Shown here piece by piece: positions 55,175 through 64,000 of a DNA stretch of 64,000 nt. The translations under genes and the position numbers were made by a program. This DNA comes from Dugong dugon (taxonomy: Eukaryota; Chordata; Mammalia; Sirenia; Dugongidae), in the NCBI GenBank assembly GCA_030035585.1, contig CM057481.1, forward strand, positions 10,317,128 through 10,381,127, read 5' to 3'. How positions within the stretch are numbered: the first letter of the stretch is position 1; the number at the start of each line of letters is the position of its first letter. Below the pieces are notes generated by a model. The model did no database searches. It was not told where the DNA came from and saw only the letters and a list, made by a program, of their open reading frames with translations.

Positions 55175-55848
55175 CCAGTTGACATCAAGTTAGTTTGTGG
55201 CAACCTGTCATGGTTTGAATTATGTCCCCCCAAAAATGTGTGCATCTGTTTGGCTAGGCCAGGATTCCTGGTACTGTGTGATTTTCCTGTATGTTGTAAA
55301 CCTGCCTCTATGATGTCAATGAGGGAGGATGGGTGGCAGTTGTGTTAGTAAGGCAGGACCTGATCTACAAGACTGGATTGTGTCCTGAGGCAATCTCTTG
55401 AGATATAAAAGACAGAAGTGAGCAGAGAGACAGGGGGACCTCATACCATCAAGAAAGCAGTGCAGGGAGCAGAGCGCGTCCTTTGGACCGGGGTCCCTGC
55501 TCTGAGAAGCTCCTGGTCCAGGGAACACTGATGAGAAGGCCAACAGAGAGAGAAAGACTTCCCCTGGAGCTGACACCCTGAATTTGGACTTTTAGCCTAC
55601 TTTGACTGTGAGGAAATAAACTTCTCTTCGTTGAAACCATCCACTTTTGGTATTTCTATTATAGCAGCACTAGATGACTAAGACACAACCCATGTGTTTC
55701 AGGGTAGAACAGTACTTCATAGGGTTTTCAACGTTGAGATCTTTCAGAAGTAGATAGCTAGGCCTTTCTTCCGAGGCACCTCCAAGTGGATTCGAACTGC
55801 CAACCTTTCAGTTAGTAACCAAGCACTTAGCCATTTGCGCCACCCAGG
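55175..55848 (-). mobile_element. AfroSINE, longer subfamily, antisense, split by LTR
   Basis: Pieces 55,175-55,205 (ccagttgacatcaagttagt) and 55,686-55,848 (caacccatgtgtttcagggt to gcgccacccagga) join into one SINE once the LTR and one caacc are removed. Confidence 0.88.
55206..55685 (+). mobile_element. Solo MaLR-type LTR with perfect 5-bp TSD
   Basis: tgtcatggtttgaattatgt to gactaagaca, 480 bp, with caacc at 55,201-55,205 and 55,686-55,690. Confidence 0.92.
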
Positions 55849-56837
55849 ATATACCTCTCTAGGATATACCCAAGAAATATTTGCTCAGTGACTAGCAGGA
55901 CACGTTCTTTGGGGAAAGAAGTGGGAGTAGAAGTATTGTTTTACCTCAAGCATATTGTTAATCAGAGGAATGACAGTTTTCCATTTTTTTGATGCATCTG
56001 AATAGGTAGTGGAGTTGTAGCCTTGTGACACTGTCTACATTCATAAAATGAATGGATTGGGCTAATTAATCTCTAAGATCCTTAAAATACTATGAATTAG
56101 ATCTACTAGTGATTGTTTTGTTGATTGATCTTTATTTTCTTTCCCTACTGCTGCCTTTCAATGGAAATGTCAAAAAGAAGCCTCCCACCCTTATCCACTG
56201 TTGATGGGATTGTAAAATGGTACAACCACTATGGAAGACAGCATGGTGCTTCATCAAAAAGCTAGAAATAGAAATACCTTATGATCCAGCAATCCTACTA
56301 GTAGGTAGATACCCTAGTGATGTAATAAAAGAGACACAGACAGACATAGGCACACCTATGTTCATTGCAGCATTATTCACAATAGCAAAAAGGTAGAAAC
56401 AATGTAAGTACCCATCAATGGATAAATGGAAAAACAAAATATGCTACATACATACAATGGAATACTATGCAGCCATAAAGAATAATGAGTCCTTGAAACA
56501 TAATGTGGATGAATCTGGAGGACATTATGCTGAGTAAAATAAGTCAATCACAAAATGACAAATATTCTATGATTGCACTTTTATAAGAAGACAAGAACAG
56601 ATATATATACAAAGATCAGTGCTCATTGGTGGTTACCAGGGATGGGCTGGGGGAGAAGGGGAAGCACTCTCAAGATAGTAGACACTTGTTAGTTTTGGTG
56701 ATGGGGAAGGTAGCATCTAACGTGGGTGAAATGCACACAGTTTGACCAAGGTAAATTATGTCACTAAGAAATGCACAAGAGAAAAGGATGTTTTGGTAAA
56801 GGATATGACAAGTATAATTTTGCACCACCACCAACAA

Positions 56838-57000
56838 GCAAAAAATATATGTGTGGTTACACAAATATGTATATAGGCATACATGTATACAGGTATAAAT
56901 ATGTGGGTACATATGTGTACACAGATCTGTATGCATATGTACATACAGGTATGTGTGTGCATGCATGTATATACATACATACACACACGTATATATATAA
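56838..57000 (+). repeat. Degenerate ATGT/ACAT-rich tandem stretch
   Basis: Irregular purine-pyrimidine alternation with repeated gtatata, tacatatgtg and gtatgtgtgtg words inside the L1 3'UTR. Confidence 0.8.
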
Positions 57001-57413
57001 ACCACATTTATTACATATAAATGTGGGGACACAGTTACTGATACTTCTTAGACATAATGGAACACCTTGTGAGATTGGTTTTATGGGTTTGAAGGCTTAG
57101 GTCCATAATATAGTTCATAAAGTGTATGTTTTACATCCAAATGTGATGAGTAGTGTCTGAGGTCTTAAAAAGTTGTAAGCAGCCATCTAAGACACAACCA
57201 TTGGTCTCTACTTGTCCAGAACAAAAGAGAAAGAAGGAAACCAATGACTCAGAAAAGAAAGTAGTCTACATGACTAACAGTCTACACAAAGCCTCATCTA
57301 CCCAGAGACCAGAACTAGATGGTGCCCGGCTACCCACACCGACCATTCTGATCAGGACAATACATGGATCCTGATAAACTGGGAGAAGAATGTGAAACAG
57401 AACTCAAATTCTT

Positions 57414-57597
57414 TTTCTTTTTTTATTAGGCTTTAGGTGAAAGTTTACAGAGCAAATTAGTTTCTCTTTTAAACAGTTAATACACAAATTGTTTGTGACA
57501 TTGGTCACCAACCCCACAATGTGTCAACATTCTCTCCTTCTCCACCCCAAGTTCCCAGTTTCCATTCCTCCAGTTTTCCTATTCCTTCCTGCCTTCT
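57414..57597 (-). mobile_element. Truncated L1 3' end inserted antisense in older L1
   Basis: tttttattaggctttaggtg to cttcctgccttc. Flanked by gaactcaaattctt (57,400-57,413) and gaactcacattctt (57,598-57,611), 13 of 14 identical. Confidence 0.75.
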
Positions 57598-58010
57598 GAA
57601 CTCACATTCTTAAAAAGTCTAGACTACTGGACTAGTTGAGACTAGAGGACTCCCTGAGACTATCGCCCTGAGGTATTCTTTAAACCTTAAACCAAAATTA
57701 TCCCTTGAGGTCACCTTTTAGCTAAATAACAGATTGGCTCATAAAATAAAGAATATACCCATGAGTAATGAGCTGCTTTAAATATCATCTATATGAGACC
57801 AAACGGTCCAAAATTACTCTAAAGCAAAGATGAGAAGGTGAGGGGGGCAGGGAAACTAGAGTACTGGAAATGATACAACCAGAAGGGAGTAAATAAGAAT
57901 GATGACACATTGTAAAAAATGTAACCAATATCACTGAATAATTTGTGTAGAAATCGTTAAGTGGAAACCTAATTTGCTGTGTAAACTTTCACCTTAACCA
58001 CAATAAAAAT

Positions 58011-58660
58011 GGTATTTAAATAAATAAATGGAAGGGAGGAAAGGAAACAAGGAAGGAAGTCTCTAAGTCTCCTAGCTGCGTGACCTTGAAGACTCAAAGT
58101 TTGTGTGATCTTAACTTTTACCTGAAAAAGACACACAAACATGAAATTGCTATGTAAATGTTAAGAATTGTTGTTACTATCAAATCTTACTAGTTACTTT
58201 GTGCACTTAAAAAGCACTGTTCGATTTATGAACTAATCATGCTTTTGGTTTTACTATGTGTGAATCCTTAAACTTCAACTGAAGCGGCGACGGTAGCCAA
58301 CTGCACATCTCTTACAGAAAAGTGGGGCCAAGGAGGGTCACTCCGAGGAGATGACCCAGGCTTCAGTCCCAGGAGTTTATTTATGGTCAGTACAGCAATA
58401 GTGAGGAAGTAGTGAAGTAAATAACAGAACAATGAGCTCTGGGTGAGTAACAATAAGTTTCGGGCAAGGCAGAATGGACTTCAGGTAAACAAGCCAATCA
58501 GTAACGGGACAATAGGTTTTGGAAAAACAAGTCGTGCCTAATCTCCTCATTGCTGACAAGTCTCAACATGTTGTGTGCAGCACATGGGCCTTTGAGGGGC
58601 TGAAGTTGTCAAATGGTGTATCCATATTTCAATGGCACATATCGCCACATTCAACCATAA
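58011..58660. other. Intergenic, possible unassigned LTR-like segment
   Basis: 58,270-58,650 has a compact GC-richer start (gaagcggcgacggtagccaa) and ggagtttatttatggtcagt, which suggests an antisense ERV LTR. The family is not recognised. No gene. Confidence 0.3.
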
Positions 58661-58808
58661 CCAAAAACCAAACCCGTTGCGTTTAGTATATTCCGACTCA
58701 TAGCGACCCTATAGGACAGCGTAGAACTGCCCCATAGGGTTTCCAGGGGACGACTGGTGGATTCGAACTGCCAACCTTCTGGTTTAACAGCCATAGCTCT
58801 TAACTACT
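58661..58808 (-). mobile_element. AfroSINE, antisense, lacking its outer head
   Basis: ccaaaaaccaaacccgttgc to agctcttaactactgg. The gccaccagggctcc end is missing. Confidence 0.9.
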
Positions 58809-58984
58809 GGAAAGCTGTAATTCCTCTATATTTAAAAATAGGGATCCTTTCAAAATCTCTGTATTGACCTTCTGGATGATTATTAAGATATCACTCTTGC
58901 ATGAGGTACTGAGTAATGGCAATGACAGCTTTTCAGCATGCTTTTCTGTATCTTCTTCCCTTTGCTTTTTAAAACGTAGTTTTC

Positions 58985-59210
58985 TGAGTAAGTGATACAT
59001 TCACATGATTTAAACTATAAAAGGATATATAGTGAAAAGTTTCTCTCCCAGCTCTGTCTTCCAGTCTCTGTTCCTCTTCCTACAGGCAATCAGTACTGCT
59101 AGTTATTCGTGTAGCCTTCCATGAAAGTTTTATGCAAATAGATGCATAGACTTAACTATATTTCCCCTTTTTTGTACAAATGGTAACATACTATTCATCC
59201 TGTTCTGCAC
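58985..59210 (-). mobile_element. L1 3' fragment, antisense
   Basis: catgatttaaactataaaag and caaatggtaacatactattc are old L1 3'UTR type. Confidence 0.45.
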
Positions 59211-59354
59211 CTTGTTGTTGTTTTTCTTAACACATACTGACCTTCTTCATTAGATAAATGAGAACAATTTGAGGACGGTACCTAGCTAATTAGGGGCGTT
59301 GTGAAGATTCAATGAGTTAAACTATGCATACCCCTTAGAAAATGTCAGCCATAT

Positions 59355-60845
59355 TGTAACCTCTTAGTTTTCTATTGCTATGTAACAAATTACCACGCAC
59401 TTAGTGGCTTAAAACAACACCAATTTAGTATCCCAGTTTCTACAGGTCAAAAGTCTGGGCGCAGCTTAACTGGGTTCCCTGCCCAGTCTCACAAGGGTGA
59501 AATCACTGTGTCAGCTGGGCTGCATTCTCACCTGGACACTTGATTAGGGAAGGATGAGCTTCCAAACTTCCTCAAGCTGCTGGCAGCTATAGAACCCACC
59601 GGAGCTTGGTTCTTCAAAGCCAGCAATGGGAGAGGCTCTCCGCTGCTTGGAGTCTCTGACCTCAGGGAAGGCCTAGGCCCTCTTTTTTTTTTTAATTGAG
59701 AGATAATTCACATACCATAAAATTCACCCTTTAAAAGCATCCAATTCATGGTTTTTAGCGTATTCCTAAAGTTGTACAACCATTGTCGCTATATAAACCA
59801 AGTACATTTTCATCAACTCTGCAAGAAACCCCATCCCCATTAGCAGTCACCCTCCATTCCCTCCTCTCCCCAGCCCCTGGTAACCATTAATCTTCTTTCT
59901 GTTTCTATGGATTTGCCTATTTTGGACATTTCATATAAATGCAATCATACAATATGTAGCACTTTATGACTGATTTCTTTCACTCAGCATAATGTTTTCA
60001 AGGTTCATGCATATGGCGCAGCATGTATCAGCACTTCATTCCTTTCTATAGCTGAACAACATTCCACTGTATATGTCTGCACAGCCACAATTTGCTTATT
60101 CATTCGTCAGTTGATGGGCATTTGTGTTATTTCTGCTTCTTGACTGTTACGAATAATGCTGCTAAGAAGAACACTTGCATATAAGTTTTTGCTTGACAAT
60201 GTACTTTCAATCTAGAAGTAGAATTGCTGGGTTATATGATAATTCGATGTCTAACCTTCCTTGTTTTTTTTAATGTTAAACCTTTTGAGGAACGGCCAAA
60301 CTTTCCCACAGAGGTTACACTTTTTACATCCCCATCAGCAATGGACAAGGGTTCCAAGTTTTCCACATCCTTGTCAATATTTGTTATTGTCTGTTATTTT
60401 AAGTTATTATTATAACCATCCTAGTGGGTGTGATGTGGTATCTGATTGCGGTTTTGATTTGCATTTCCCTAATGACCAGTGATACTGAGTATCTTATTGG
60501 CCATTTGTACCTTTTTTTGAAGAAATACATATTGAAATCCTTTGCCTACTTTTTAATTTGGTAGCCCCTTTTTTAAAGGGTTTACCTGGCTAGATTAGGT
60601 CCGGCCCACTCAGTGTAATCTCCCTTTTGATTAACTTAAAGTGAACCGACTGGGGACCTTAAGTACATTTGCAAAATCTCTTTATTACGTTTGCCATGTA
60701 AGGTAACATATCACAGGAGCAATATCCCATCCACCTTTGCCATATTCTGTAGGTTAGAAGCAAGTTATAGATTTCTACCCACACTCAAGGGAAGGTGATT
60801 ACACAAGGGTTTGGGCAGGAATCATGGACTCCATTTTAGAAATCT
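59355..60845 (-). mobile_element. Ancient MLT1-like LTR, antisense, split by L1
   Basis: tttctattgctatgtaacaa and gtggcttaaaacaacaccaa before, and gaatcatggactccatttta after, the L1 inserted at about 59,683. Confidence 0.5.
59683..60560 (-). mobile_element. L1 3' end, antisense
   Basis: Starts at a T run and ttaattgagagataattcac. Contains tcactcagcataatgttttc and aagtagaattgctgggttat. Confidence 0.75.
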
Positions 60846-60889
60846 GCCTACTGCAACCACTATACAAATGTTTGCCGTGTTGTTGTGCT

Positions 60890-61110
60890 ATATTGTTTCT
60901 TTATTATTTTCCTTATTCCTCTCTATGGCTGCATAGTATTTCAATGTAGGGATATACTCTACTGATGTTTAGGTTGTTTCCAATCCTCTGCTGTTACAAG
61001 CAACGCTGTAATGGATATCCTGGAATAAACATTTCAAATGTGAATGATTCTGTCTGTAATATAAATTTTTAGAAGTAGAATCGCTAGGTCAAAGGTTTAT
61101 ACATCCGTAA
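60890..61110 (-). mobile_element. L1 fragment, antisense
   Basis: tctatggctgcatagtattt and agaagtagaatcgctaggtc. Confidence 0.6.
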
Positions 61111-61679
61111 TTTTGAAAGTTATTGCTGATAGTTACTGCTGAGTTATACCATTTGTATCCCATCTTTTAAAGTACTGTTTGAGGAAGGGAAGTGACGTGG
61201 CATAGTGGAAAATATACAGAGTTCTGGACCTTGCTTTGCCACTAACAGAAGAGGTTAGTTCATAGTGGTTATTAAGAGCATGGGGCCATTTACTAAAAGG
61301 AACGAAGAAGAATTTTTTACTCACTTTCCAATGATTTAATGAGCTGATTCAGATAGGCTGAGCAATCAGTGTTAGCATTTCTCCATATCAACTGTTAAAC
61401 AGGGCTGACCTTTAGCACATAACAAAGAAAGCAACTTTGTTTCCCTTGGGGTTGTTCTTTATGTAGCAGCCACCTGGAAAGACCTAGGGTTTTATTATAA
61501 TTTCCATTTTGGTCAGTCAGTTCCTTGGGGGAAAACTGGAGTTTGGGATTAGAAACCTGGGTCCCAGTCCTGATCCTACATCTTAGAAACCTTGAGCAAA
61601 ATGTCAATCTCTGGTTCCTCCCCCATTTTAGGTCTTAGAGGAGCAGTGAGGGCAGTGCAGAAGTACTTTCTGCTGGAGT

Positions 61680-61885
61680 TAAAATAGGCCTGGCTTCAAA
61701 TCCTGATTTGTCCTATTGGTGCTGATCTGAGATTAATTTGTCGAAGATCTTTGAACATTTATTTTAAATTGGGCATAATAGTATCACCCTGATATCTGTT
61801 GTTGTGAGGAATACATGAGGTAATGTCTGCAAATTCCTTTGTCCAGTGCCTGGCATATAGAAAATACCCAGTAAACGATGGCTGT
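61680..61885 (+). repeat. MIR
   Basis: ggcttcaaatcctgatttgt and ccagtgcctggcatatagaa. Confidence 0.55.
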
Positions 61886-61905
61886 CTCACAATAACCCAT
61901 GGTAG

Positions 61906-62884
61906 TATATGCTGAGGCAGTCGAGAGGCAGTTGTTTGAACAGAGCAAGGGGATACTGCGTGGTTTAGAATCAGGGAAGGTGTGCATCAGGTTGTATCCT
62001 TTCACCACACTTATTCCATCTGTATGCTGCACAAATAATCCGAGAAATCCAACCACATGAAGAAGAACGGGGCATCAGGATTGGAGAAAGACTCATTAAC
62101 AACCTGCGATGCACAGATGTCCCAACCCTGCTGAAAGTGAAGACGACTTGAAGTACCTACAGATGAAGATCAAAGACCACAGCCTTCAGTATGGATTACA
62201 CCTCAACGGGAAGAGAAAAAAAAATTCTCACAACTGGACCAATAAGCAACATCATGGTAAAGGGAGAAAAGATTGATGTTGTCAAGGATTTCGTTTTACT
62301 TGGATCCATAATCAATACCAATGGAAGCAGCAGTCAAGAAATCAAATGATGTATTGCATTGGGCAAATCTGCTGCAAAAGACCTCTTTAAAGTGCTAAAA
62401 GGAAAGATGTCACTCTGAGGACTAAAGTGCGCCTGACTCAACCCATGGTATTTTCAATCGCCTCATAGGCATGTGAAAGCTGGACAATGAATAAGGAAGA
62501 CAGAAGAAGAATTGATGCCTTTGAATTATGGTGTTGACGAAGAATACTGAATATACCATGTACTGCGAGAGAACAAATAAGTCTGTCTAGGAAGAAATAC
62601 AGCCAGAATCTCCCCACAAGCGAGGATGTCGAGACTTTGTCTCACATACTTTGGCTATGTTACAAGGAGAGATCAGTCCCTGAAGGACATCATGCTTGGT
62701 AAAGTAGAAGGTCAGAGAAGACAAGGAAGACCCTCAACAAGATGGACTGACACGGTGGCTGGAACAGACTTAAACATAGCAACGATTCTGAGGATGGTGC
62801 AATACCAGGCAGTGTTTGGTTCTGTTGTACATAGGGTTGCTATGAGTCGCAACCAACTCCACAGCACCTAGCAATAACGACAAC
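61906..62884 (+). mobile_element. BovB-like RTE 3' third
   Basis: RT C-terminal part through the RTE end. It reads GRPSTRWTDTVAGT and then gctatgagtcgcaaccaact and an AAC/ACG tail. Frames are broken, and the catalytic YADD region is altered (ctgcgatgcacagatgtccc). Confidence 0.88.
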
Positions 62885-63387
62885 AGTTTAAACAGTTTAT
62901 GCTGACTGGGCTAAACTTGTAAGGTGGCTCTCCACTTGACCTTTTAGTTGTTTTTTTTTTTTTTTTAAAGGGTGAGCGACCACTTGCTGCATATTTTTAA
63001 ATGTGGCTTGGGTCTGCCTGCAAAAGTTTGTATTTTTTTTTAACATACATTCACTATAGGAAAACTGCAAAACCCAAAGGAAAAAAATCTGAAGGTCAAC
63101 AAACTCCAGCTCCCCAGAGCCAAGTCCCGTTAACACCAGGCTGTGAAGTCATTATCAAAGGATCCCAGGTTATTGCTGGAGGCTTGCCACTGGATCAAAT
63201 CCTTTAAGATAAAAGAGCCAGAGGGGAGGGTCATCTACTGTAAATATGCAAGATCTGGCAGGAATGGCGAAGCACATCTCTGCTCTGATCACTGCTGCTC
63301 ATTCTCTTATCTCCTCTCCAGGCCTTCATATGCACGCAAACATTTCACAAAGCCGCAGCCACTGTTCTGAACCCCTTTTTGTAACTC
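62885..63387. other. Upstream flank of the CpG island, no repeat or gene recognised
   Basis: About 500 bp without a known repeat apart from a T run near 62,950. Possibly proximal regulatory sequence. Confidence 0.5.
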
Positions 63388-63970
63388 GTGCGTGGGGAGG
63401 AGGGGGGGTAATCTTTTCTCGAAGGTGGGGCGATGCCTGCACCCCGGGCTGAAGCCGAGTGCCGGCGCCCCTCCCTCGACTGCAATGTGGGCCGGGCGCT
63501 GCCGCAGAGCCCGCGGAGCGCCACGTCGCGCACTCGCCCCGCAGCGGGCACCGACGTCGAGGCACTCTCGGGTGTTGCGGTCTCTTCCCTTTTGGCGGGC
63601 TCCGGCGCCCCGAGGCCCCGCCCCCCGGAGTGATCTATCCGCAGCAGCGGAGGCGGGCACCGCGCTCCCATTGGCGGAGCGGTCCGGGCCGGCCCACCCC
63701 CTCCCGGCCCCGACGCTAGCACGTTGAGTGGCGGGGGCAGGCCGAGGAATTGCCCGTGCGAGGAGCGGCGCCCGGGGCGAGGGTGTGAAGATTGGGGAGC
63801 CCGCGTTAGGGCCCCCAAGAGACTGCTGGTCGGGAGCGCAGCCGGCGGCCACGGGGGGAGGGGGGTGGGTGGGCTGAGAGCAGCTCGGCTGCGAGGCTGG
63901 CCCGCCGCCCCTTCCCCCCACCCCCGTCGACCTGGTCGGCAGAAGCTTCCCGGCTCCTCAAGGCGACGCG
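63388..63970 (+). promoter_or_regulatory. TASOR: CpG-island promoter and leader of the downstream gene (probably TASOR)
   Basis: Base composition changes sharply to high GC with dense CpG from about 63,390 to the end. Visible motifs include a TTTGGCGGGC E2F-like site (63,591-63,600), a CCCCGCCCC GC box (63,616-63,624), an inverted CCAAT box in CCCATTGGCGG (ATTGG at 63,670-63,674) and a CRE-like CGACGTCG near 63,552. No TATA box stands out, as is usual for a housekeeping CpG-island promoter. The transcription start is not determinable here, but the CCAAT box suggests it lies about 60-100 bp or more downstream of 63,670. Confidence 0.8.
63853..63873 (+). promoter_or_regulatory. G-quadruplex motif in the presumed TASOR leader
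   Basis: Four G runs of 6, 6, 3 and 3 separated by single A, T and T. This fits a canonical G4 with one-base loops, 98 bp upstream of the ATG. If transcription starts upstream of it, the motif is in the mRNA leader. Confidence 0.6.
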
Positions 63971-64000
63971 ATGGCGACTGCTGAGGAGATGGAGTCCTCT
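63971..64000 (+). CDS. TASOR: Start of probable TASOR (FAM208A), first 10 codons, cut by window edge
   Basis: ATG with G at -3 and G at +4, giving MATAEEMESS, open to the last base. The peptide is too short to identify alone. The TASOR call rests on gene order: in human, TASOR lies next to ARHGEF3 in the same orientation, with its promoter about 40 kb beyond the ARHGEF3 3' end. Here the gap is 38 kb. The human protein also begins MATA, as I remember it. TASOR is the scaffold of the HUSH complex, with MPP8 and periphilin, which brings H3K9me3 silencing to young L1s and other intronless invading DNA in the nucleus. An unrelated upstream start in another frame cannot be excluded. Confidence 0.65.
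   Translation, partial: MATAEEMESS

Larger units (their letters stand above)
56180..58010 (+). mobile_element. L1 3' end (ORF2 end plus lineage-specific 3'UTR)
   Basis: ccactgttgatgggattgta, caatggaatactatgcagcc and cattatgctgagtaaaataa mark L1. The 3'UTR includes a degenerate ACAT-rich stretch (56,838-57,000) and ends near acaataaaaatgg. Interrupted at 57,414. Confidence 0.75.

Noticed and set aside
56670..57032. 120-codon frame rich in Tyr, His and Cys
   Set aside because: Translation of the ACAT-rich degenerate repeat in an L1 3'UTR.
63307..63921. 204-codon minus-strand frame, and other long frames in the CpG island
   Set aside because: High GC removes stop codons by chance; several overlapping frames are open on both strands with low-complexity Pro/Gly/Arg/Ala content.

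Overview
This is vertebrate nuclear DNA. The dense AfroSINE copies (tRNA-like head, body with the 'ccctataggacagagtagaactg' block on the minus strand) and BovB-like RTE fragments point to an afrotherian mammal. The overall repeat mix looks most like an elephant (Loxodonta or a close relative). The species call is inference from repeat families, not from a search.

Region 1 (1 to about 26,020, + strand): the 3' two thirds of ARHGEF3 (XPLN), a Rho guanine-nucleotide exchange factor. Eight coding exons with GT-AG junctions and compatible phases lie at 536-706, 4080-4142, 6069-6165, 6332-6408, 11308-11565, 17438-17608, 21495-21681 and 23576-23928. They encode 458 residues and a stop, which I align to residues 69-526 of the 526-aa human form. 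They cover the whole DH (RhoGEF) domain, the PH domain and the acidic C-terminal tail. The first coding exon(s) and the promoter are upstream of the window. A 2.1-2.2 kb 3'UTR ends at AATAAA signals near 26,000 or 26,145. Introns hold AfroSINEs, MIR, L2 and old L1 pieces, one antisense RTE tail and a long GT microsatellite.

Region 2 (about 26,170 to 63,390): about 37 kb of intergenic DNA with no gene I can support. It is a layered retroelement field. It contains two complete but non-coding MaLR-type proviruses (29,300-32,192 minus; 35,248-37,143 plus), four further solo LTRs of the same family, several L1 remnants, five or more BovB-like RTE fragments with broken reverse transcriptase, many AfroSINEs, and one small Tc1/mariner-like MITE. 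Target-site duplications are visible at several insertions, so the order of nesting can often be read directly.

Region 3 (about 63,390-64,000): a CpG island with GC box, inverted CCAAT and E2F-like motifs. It ends in an ATG in strong Kozak context at 63,971 whose frame stays open to the window edge (MATAEEMESS). Gene order (ARHGEF3 followed in the same orientation by TASOR/FAM208A, tens of kb apart in human) makes this most likely the first exon of TASOR, a subunit of the HUSH retroelement-silencing complex. Only 10 codons are visible.

I found no operon-like, CRISPR, toxin or otherwise new multi-gene system. The unusual content is in the nesting and internal structure of the mobile elements and in a G-quadruplex motif in the presumed TASOR leader.
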